A stretch of DNA of 10,468 nucleotides from Hyphomicrobiales bacterium (GTDB taxonomy: Bacteria; Pseudomonadota; Alphaproteobacteria; Rhizobiales; Beijerinckiaceae), in the NCBI GenBank assembly GCA_015655535.1, contig JAATEW010000103.1:1-10468 (forward strand). The letters run 5' to 3'. This document shows, piece after piece, positions 6,285 to 10,468 of this stretch (its first letter is position 1; the number at the start of each line of letters is the position of its first letter). Made by a program: the position numbers and the translations under genes. The notes under the pieces are model-generated. The model worked only from the letters and a program-made list of their open reading frames with translations. It did not search any database and was not told the origin of the DNA.

Positions 6285-7273
6285 TCCGCGATATCGCGCC
6301 CGTTCAGATCGCGCCCACCCGCATCGATTGGCCGATGCTCGCGCAGCGCTGGCGCGTGCCGCTTTTGGCCGTAGGACTTGCCGCGCTTCCGTGGATCGTT
6401 CCCTCGCAAGCGCTTGCTGTCAATATTCTGATCTTCGGTCTTTACGCGACAGGCTTCAACCTGCTCTTCGGCTTCACCGGAATGCTGTCCTTCGGTCATG
6501 CGGCCTTCTTCGGTGCGGGTGCTTACGGAACCGGCATTGCCCTCGCACGATTCGGAATCGGCTGGTTTGGCGCGATCGGGACCGGCATCGCCGTTGCCAG
6601 CGCGCTTGCGCTGTTGATCGGCGCGCTGTCGATCCGCTCGCGCGGGATCTATTTCAGCATGGTCACTTTGGCGCTGGCGCAGCTTATCTATTACATCGCT
6701 TTGCAGGCGACGGGCTGGACCGGCGGCGAAAACGGCTTGCGTGGTCTCACCGTCTTGACACTGCACATCGGTCCGCTGACGCTGAATTTCCTCGATCCCA
6801 CGGTTAAATATTACGTCATCCTCGCCTTTGTCGTCGCGGCGCTCTGGGCCGTCTCGCGGCTTTTGAATGCGCCTTTCGGTGCGGCCATCGAAGCGATCCG
6901 TGAGAACGAGGGCCGCGCCGCTGCCTGCGGCTATGACGTGAAGCGAATCAAGCTTGTCGCCTTCGTGCTGTCAGGGTCCATTTGCGGCCTGGCTGGCGCG
7001 CTGAACGCGCTGCATCTGTCGATCGTGCCGATCGACTCGCTCTCCTATCAGACCTCGGGGCTCGCGGTGATCATGGTGCTGCTCGGCGGCGCCGGCACGT
7101 TTTTCGGTCCCTTCATCGGTGCCGCGATCTTTCTGCTGATCGAAGATGTTTTCTCGCTTTGGACGGTGCATTGGCAGCTCTTCGCCGGCATGGTTTTCAT
7201 CCTCGCCGTTCTGTTCCTGCCGCACGGCGTCTGGGGAACCTTGGTCTCGTGGCGCAAGGGGCGGGAACCATGA
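6281..7273 (+). CDS. livM: Branched-chain amino acid-type ABC transporter permease, LivM family
   Basis: This 330-residue protein is the second permease subunit and pairs with LivH. It starts with about 25 polar cytoplasmic residues before the first membrane helix (PLLAVGLAALPWIV, about 27-40). The LivM signature GFTGMLSFGHAAFFGAGAY lies at 64-82. The coupling loop (about 198-225, GAAIEAIRENEGRAAACGYD) and the glycine-rich end segment (VIMVLLGGAGTFFGPFIGA) follow. Length is typical for LivM without an extra fused ATPase. ATG 6281 overlaps the LivH stop by 4 nt, and TGA 7271-7273 overlaps the livG start by 4 nt. Family assignment is firm; substrate is unknown. Confidence 0.93.
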   Translation: MIRDIAPVQIAPTRIDWPMLAQRWRVPLLAVGLAALPWIVPSQALAVNILIFGLYATGFNLLFGFTGMLSFGHAAFFGAGAYGTGIALARFGIGWFGAIGTGIAVASALALLIGALSIRSRGIYFSMVTLALAQLIYYIALQATGWTGGENGLRGLTVLTLHIGPLTLNFLDPTVKYYVILAFVVAALWAVSRLLNAPFGAAIEAIRENEGRAAACGYDVKRIKLVAFVLSGSICGLAGALNALHLSIVPIDSLSYQTSGLAVIMVLLGGAGTFFGPFIGAAIFLLIEDVFSLWTVHWQLFAGMVFILAVLFLPHGVWGTLVSWRKGREP

Positions 7274-8037
7274 GCGCCACGCCGGTTCTCGCCGCTGAAG
7301 GCATAGGCAAACGCTTCGGCGGCTTCACTGCGCTTGACGACGTCAATGTCGCCTTCGAACGCGGGCGCCTGACCGCGATCATCGGTCCGAACGGGGCTGG
7401 CAAGAGCACCTTCTTTTCATTGCTGTCGGGCGCGGTCGCACCGACTGAGGGTCATATTCATTTCGAAGGCGTCGATGTCGCGGGCGAGCCGCAACATCGT
7501 TTCGCACGGATGGGCATCGCGCGCTCCTATCAGATCACCAATCTCTTTCCGCAATTGAGCGTTCACGAAAACGTCCGGCTCGCGTGTCAGGCGATGCACG
7601 CGCCGGCGCGCCGCAGTCTCTGGCGGGACCGCACGCGTTATACGGGGCTTGCGGATGAGGCCGACGCGGCGCTGGCGCAGGTTGGACTTGCATCGCGCCG
7701 CAAACGCTTGGCGGCCTCTCTCGCGCATGGCGAACAGCGGGCGCTCGAAATCGCCGTCGCGCTTGCGAGCCGCCCGAAGCTGCTTCTGCTCGACGAGCCG
7801 ACGGCGGGCATGAGCCCGGAAGAAACCAAGGAGATGATGGCGCTTATCGGACGGCTTGCCGCGGAGCGCACCGTGCTTCTCGTCGAACATAAGATGAAGA
7901 TGGTCATGGGTCTTGCCGATCGGATCGTGGTCTTGCATCAAGGCAAGCTTCTCGCTTCGGGCACGCCCGACGAGATCCGTGCCGACGCGGCGGTGCGCCG
8001 CGTCTATCTCGGTGAAGGGAGATCCGGCCGTGGCTGA
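7270..8037 (+). CDS. livG: Branched-chain amino acid-type ABC transporter ATP-binding protein, LivG family
   Basis: This 255-residue ATPase drives the importer and forms a heterodimer with LivF on the cytoplasmic face. Walker A is GPNGAGKST at 39-47, and the Q-loop is SYQITNLFP with Q at 88. The ABC signature is present in the LivG-like form LAHGEQ (151-156). Walker B is LLLLDEPTAGM at 171-181 and the switch His is H207 (VEHKM). The signature with SHGEQ/AHGEQ instead of LSGGQ is normal for LivG. Start ATG 7270 gives a 4-nt overlap with livM; a longer in-frame extension upstream reads through livM in another frame and has no support. The stop TGA 8035-8037 overlaps the GTG start of livF by 8 nt. 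Confidence 0.93.
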   Translation: MSATPVLAAEGIGKRFGGFTALDDVNVAFERGRLTAIIGPNGAGKSTFFSLLSGAVAPTEGHIHFEGVDVAGEPQHRFARMGIARSYQITNLFPQLSVHENVRLACQAMHAPARRSLWRDRTRYTGLADEADAALAQVGLASRRKRLAASLAHGEQRALEIAVALASRPKLLLLDEPTAGMSPEETKEMMALIGRLAAERTVLLVEHKMKMVMGLADRIVVLHQGKLLASGTPDEIRADAAVRRVYLGEGRSGRG

Positions 8038-8773
8038 GACCTTGCTACAAGTTCGCGACCTCAATGCCTGGTATGGCGCAGCCCATGTCCTGCAAGGCAT
8101 CAGCCTCGATGTCGGGAAGGCCGAGATCGTCGCGCTTGTCGGCCGCAACGGCGCCGGCAAGACGACGACGGTGCGCACGATCATGGGCCTGATCGCCAAG
8201 CGGTCGGGCACCGTCTTGTTCGATGGGATTGATCTCATGACACGGCAGCCCTATGAGCGCTTCGCACTCGGGCTCGGCTATGTGCCGGAAGAAAGGCGCA
8301 TCGTGCCCGGACTGACCGTGCGCGAAAATCTGACGCTCGGACTTCTCGCTGCCCATCGCGGTGCCGCGTGGGAAGCTGACGCGATCGATGCCATAGTGAC
8401 GCGCTTTCCGCGTCTCGGGGAGCGGTTGAATCAAGAGGCCGTCACCATGTCGGGCGGCGAGCAGCAGATGCTCGCCATTGCCCGCGCGATGCTGTCGCAG
8501 CCGAAAATGATCCTGCTCGACGAGCCGTCCGAAGGGATCATGCCGGCTCTGGTCGATGAAATGGCCGAGCTTTTTATTGAGCTCAAACGCGGCGGGATGA
8601 GCCTGCTTTTGATCGAACAAAATGTCGAGCTCGCACTGGAGATTTCCGATCGCGCCTATAACCTCGACCAAGGTAGGCTCGTGCACGAAGGCACCAGCGC
8701 AGAACTCCTCGCCGACGAGGCGATCCGCGAGCGCTATTGCGGTCTCATCACGGAACATCACGATGGAGCTTGA
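8030..8773 (+). CDS. livF: Branched-chain amino acid-type ABC transporter ATP-binding protein, LivF family
   Basis: This 247-residue protein is the second ATPase of the importer. Walker A is GRNGAGKTT at 38-46, and the segment YVPEERRIVPGLTVREN (84-100) is typical of LivF. The signature is SGGEQQ at 141-146 and Walker B is ILLDEPSEG at 161-169. The residue where most ABC proteins have the switch His is Gln (LLIEQN), which is usual for LivF. The start is GTG 8030, preceded by GAAGGGAGA with about 8 nt spacing. It overlaps the livG stop by 8 nt, and the protein then begins AETLLQVRDLNAWYGAAHVL as expected. An ATG further upstream at 7913 lies inside livG in another frame and is rejected. The stop overlaps the next gene by 11 nt. 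Confidence 0.93.
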   Translation: MAETLLQVRDLNAWYGAAHVLQGISLDVGKAEIVALVGRNGAGKTTTVRTIMGLIAKRSGTVLFDGIDLMTRQPYERFALGLGYVPEERRIVPGLTVRENLTLGLLAAHRGAAWEADAIDAIVTRFPRLGERLNQEAVTMSGGEQQMLAIARAMLSQPKMILLDEPSEGIMPALVDEMAELFIELKRGGMSLLLIEQNVELALEISDRAYNLDQGRLVHEGTSAELLADEAIRERYCGLITEHHDGA

Positions 8774-9422
8774 AGGACGCCACGAGATTTCGGCGCCACG
8801 ACATCTCGTCTGGGCCGCTTTGAACGATCCGGACGCGTTGCGCGCCTGCATCCCCGGATGCAAGGAGCTGACGAAGACTTCGGACAATGGGTTCACGGCC
8901 CGCGTGGTGTCGAAGATCGGGCCGGTGTCCGCGTCCTTCTCCGGAACCGTCGAACTTTCCGACATCGATCCGGGGCATGCCTATACGATCACCGGAACCG
9001 GGCAGGGCGGCGTCGCGGGCTTTGCGAAGGGCAGCGCCCGCGTCGAGCTTGCCGATCAAGGGCAGGACAAGACGCTCCTGACCTATACGGCCAAGGCGGA
9101 CATTGGCGGCAAGCTTGCGAGCGTCGGCAGCCGCATGCTGGAAGGAACGGCGCGCAAGACGGCAGACCAATTCTTTACCGCCGTCGCTGCGCATCTGTCG
9201 GGTGAGGTGCCAAAGACAGAGTCCGCGTCAATCGCACCGGACGAACCGATGGCGCTGTCTCAGCCATCGCAGCCAGCCGCTGCTTTTCCGCAAACCATCA
9301 AGGTCGAATTTGGCGAACTCAAAATCGTGACGAAGACGCCTTGGACAATTTTTGGGATGACTCTCGCCGCCATCTTCGGATGGCTCGCCGCGGCCGTGCT
9401 GGCCTGGCGGCTTTACCACTAA
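8763..9422 (+). CDS. coxG: CoxG-like SRPBCC-family protein with C-terminal membrane anchor
   Basis: This 219-residue protein has two parts. Residues 1-146 form a SRPBCC/START-like fold of the CO dehydrogenase subunit G family: MELEGRHEISAPRHLVWAALND, ALRACIPGC near 25-33, a GxGxGGxAGFAKG-like stretch at 78-90, and YTAKADIGGKLASVGSRML at 108-126. A polar, Pro/Ser-rich linker (about 147-178) leads to a hydrophobic helix at about 196-216 that ends WRLYH at the terminus. CoxG of the CO-oxidising system is known to help anchor the Mo enzyme at the membrane, and a similar role toward the hydroxylase encoded at 309-4079 is the natural inference. ATG 8763 overlaps the livF stop by 11 nt; the longer upstream frame lies inside livF. 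It is separated from its presumed partner genes by the whole transporter. Confidence 0.88.
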   Translation: MELEGRHEISAPRHLVWAALNDPDALRACIPGCKELTKTSDNGFTARVVSKIGPVSASFSGTVELSDIDPGHAYTITGTGQGGVAGFAKGSARVELADQGQDKTLLTYTAKADIGGKLASVGSRMLEGTARKTADQFFTAVAAHLSGEVPKTESASIAPDEPMALSQPSQPAAAFPQTIKVEFGELKIVTKTPWTIFGMTLAAIFGWLAAAVLAWRLYH

Positions 9423-9431
9423 ACTGAAGAA

Positions 9432-9450
9432 CGCATCGCGACGCGATGTG
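9432..9450. repeat. Perfect short palindrome CATCGCG-A-CGCGATG before mmsA
   Basis: Arms CATCGCG (9434-9440) and CGCGATG (9442-9448) are perfectly complementary around one central A. As RNA the stem could extend through a G-U and a C-G pair (9432-9450), leaving a three-base loop. It fills much of the 41-nt gap between coxG and mmsA, and ends 3 nt before the AGGAGA ribosome-binding site. No T-run follows, so it is unlikely to be an intrinsic terminator. It could be an operator for an mmsA-specific regulator, an mRNA processing or stability element, or chance in GC-rich DNA. Confidence 0.4.
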
Positions 9451-9463
9451 ACAGGAGATCGAT

Positions 9464-10468
9464 ATGCAGGCCGACACCGTCACTCATTATATCAAGGGCC
9501 AGCGCGCGAACGGCGCTGCCGGCGCCCGCTACGGCGATGTCTATAATCCGGCGACGGGTGAAATCGCGCGCCGCGTCGCGCTCGCAACAGAGGCCGAGGT
9601 CGAGCAGGCTGTGGCCGCTGCGAAAGCCGCCGCTCCGGGCTGGGCGGCGACAACGCCGCTGCGCCGTGCGCGCGTGATGTTCAAGTTCAAGGAGCTGATG
9701 GAACGCCACGCGCCGGAGCTTGCGGCCATCATCACGGCCGAGCACGGCAAGGTGCTGAGCGATGCGGCGGGCGAGATCACGCGTGGTATCGAAGTCATCG
9801 AATTCGCCTGCGGGATTCCCTATCTTCTGAAGGGCGACATGACAGAGGATGTGGGCGGCGGTGTCGATAGCTGGTCGGTGCGCCAGCCGCTCGGAGTCAC
9901 CGTCGGTATCACGCCCTTCAACTTTCCGGCCATGGTGCCTTTGTGGATGTTTCCGGTGGCGCTCGCCTGCGGCAATTGCTTCATCCTGAAGCCCTCCGAG
10001 CGCGATCCCTCCGCCAGCCTGTTTATGGCGGATCTCTTGAAGGAAGCGGGTCTGCCCGACGGCGTGTTCAATGTCGTGCAAGGCGACAAGCTCGCCGTCG
10101 ATACGCTGCTGCACCATCCCGATGTCGCGGCGATCAGCTTCGTCGGCTCGACGCCGATCGCCGAATATATTTATGCGACAGGCACCGCGCATGGAAAGCG
10201 CGTCCAGGCACTGGGCGGAGCAAAGAACCATATGGTCGTGATGCCGGACGCCGACTTGAACCAGGTCACCGACGCTTTGATGGGCGCCGCCTATGGATCG
10301 GCCGGCGAGCGCTGTATGGCGATTTCCGTCGCGGTAGCGGTCGGCAAGATCGGCGATGCGCTGGTCGAGCGGCTCACACCCGTGGTCCAGACGCTGCACA
10401 TTGGCGCGGGTGTCGATCCGACGTCTGAAATGGGGCCGCTCGTCACCAAGACCCATCTCGACAAGGTC
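9464..10468 (+). CDS. mmsA: CoA-acylating methylmalonate/malonate-semialdehyde dehydrogenase, N-terminal 335 codons (runs off the right edge)
   Basis: The enzyme oxidises malonate or methylmalonate semialdehyde with NAD+ and CoA to acetyl-CoA or propionyl-CoA plus CO2, in valine, inositol, beta-alanine and related catabolism. ATG 9464 follows AGGAGA with good spacing, and the frame is open to the window edge. The aldehyde dehydrogenase features are PFNFP with the oxyanion Asn at 153, ACGNCFILKPSE with the NAD-binding Lys at 176, FVGSTPIAEYIY, and the catalytic Cys at 284 in GSAGERCMA. The usual general-base motif ELGGK is replaced by ALGGAKNH, a known mark of the CoA-dependent MmsA/IolA group and good evidence for this subfamily. 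About one third of the usual 490-500 residues lies beyond the window. Co-location suggests it handles the end product of the pathway that starts with the Mo hydroxylase (inference). Confidence 0.92.
   Translation, partial: MQADTVTHYIKGQRANGAAGARYGDVYNPATGEIARRVALATEAEVEQAVAAAKAAAPGWAATTPLRRARVMFKFKELMERHAPELAAIITAEHGKVLSDAAGEITRGIEVIEFACGIPYLLKGDMTEDVGGGVDSWSVRQPLGVTVGITPFNFPAMVPLWMFPVALACGNCFILKPSERDPSASLFMADLLKEAGLPDGVFNVVQGDKLAVDTLLHHPDVAAISFVGSTPIAEYIYATGTAHGKRVQALGGAKNHMVVMPDADLNQVTDALMGAAYGSAGERCMAISVAVAVGKIGDALVERLTPVVQTLHIGAGVDPTSEMGPLVTKTHLDKV

Noticed and set aside
8614..8634. Gln in place of the ABC switch His in LivF, as a possible loss of ATPase function.
   Set aside because: The sequence LLIEQN is the usual form in the LivF family.
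9432..9450. Intrinsic terminator between coxG and mmsA.
   Set aside because: The stem is followed by TGACAGGAGATCG, with no T-run, and leads straight into a ribosome-binding site.
10178..10240. Missing ELGGK general-base Glu in the aldehyde dehydrogenase, as a sign of inactivity.
   Set aside because: Replacement of this Glu is characteristic of CoA-dependent MmsA/IolA enzymes, in which CoA releases the acyl group.
9419..10456. A 345-codon open frame on the - strand opposite mmsA.
   Set aside because: The + strand encodes an unmistakable MmsA with catalytic Asn, Lys and Cys. The antisense protein is low-complexity, His/Arg/Asp-rich and looks like no family.

Overview
The window is a high-GC (about 60% by eye) bacterial chromosome segment that reads as one densely packed catabolic operon on the + strand, with a divergent regulator at its left edge. 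Gene style and content suggest an alphaproteobacterium, probably Hyphomicrobiales (Beijerinckiaceae or Bradyrhizobiaceae-like): GCG/CGC-rich codon use, 1-11 nt gene overlaps, CoxG-linked molybdenum hydroxylases and Liv-type ABC transporters. This placement is inference; no rRNA or other marker gene is present.

Layout. Positions 1-197 (- strand) hold the N-terminal helix-turn-helix part of a TetR/AcrR-family regulator that runs off the window. Positions 198-308 are a divergent control region with a consensus TATAAT on the - strand and two inverted repeats that could be operators. Positions 309-4079 encode a three-subunit molybdenum hydroxylase (xanthine dehydrogenase/CO dehydrogenase superfamily) in the order FAD subunit, [2Fe-2S] subunit, Mo-cofactor subunit. 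The large subunit carries an in-frame TAG at 2352-2354, which splits an otherwise full-length 793-codon frame. After a 79-nt gap, 4159-8773 encode a complete branched-chain-amino-acid-type ABC importer: binding protein, LivH, LivM, LivG, LivF. A CoxG-like membrane-anchored SRPBCC protein follows (8763-9422). After a 41-nt gap with a perfect short palindrome comes the first 335 codons of a CoA-acylating (methyl)malonate-semialdehyde dehydrogenase (MmsA), which runs off the right edge.

How it may work together (inference). The importer would bring in a small organic compound, the Mo enzyme would hydroxylate or oxidise it, CoxG would help recruit or mature the Mo enzyme at the membrane, and MmsA would convert a three- or four-carbon semialdehyde product to acetyl-CoA or propionyl-CoA. 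The TetR protein probably senses the substrate or an intermediate. The Mo-site loop of the large subunit matches neither the form I nor the form II CO dehydrogenase signature, so CO is unlikely to be the substrate, and the true substrate cannot be read from the sequence.

The main anomaly is the amber codon in the large subunit. Everything else in the operon looks intact. I found no RNA genes, CRISPR arrays, insertion sequences or transfer signatures.
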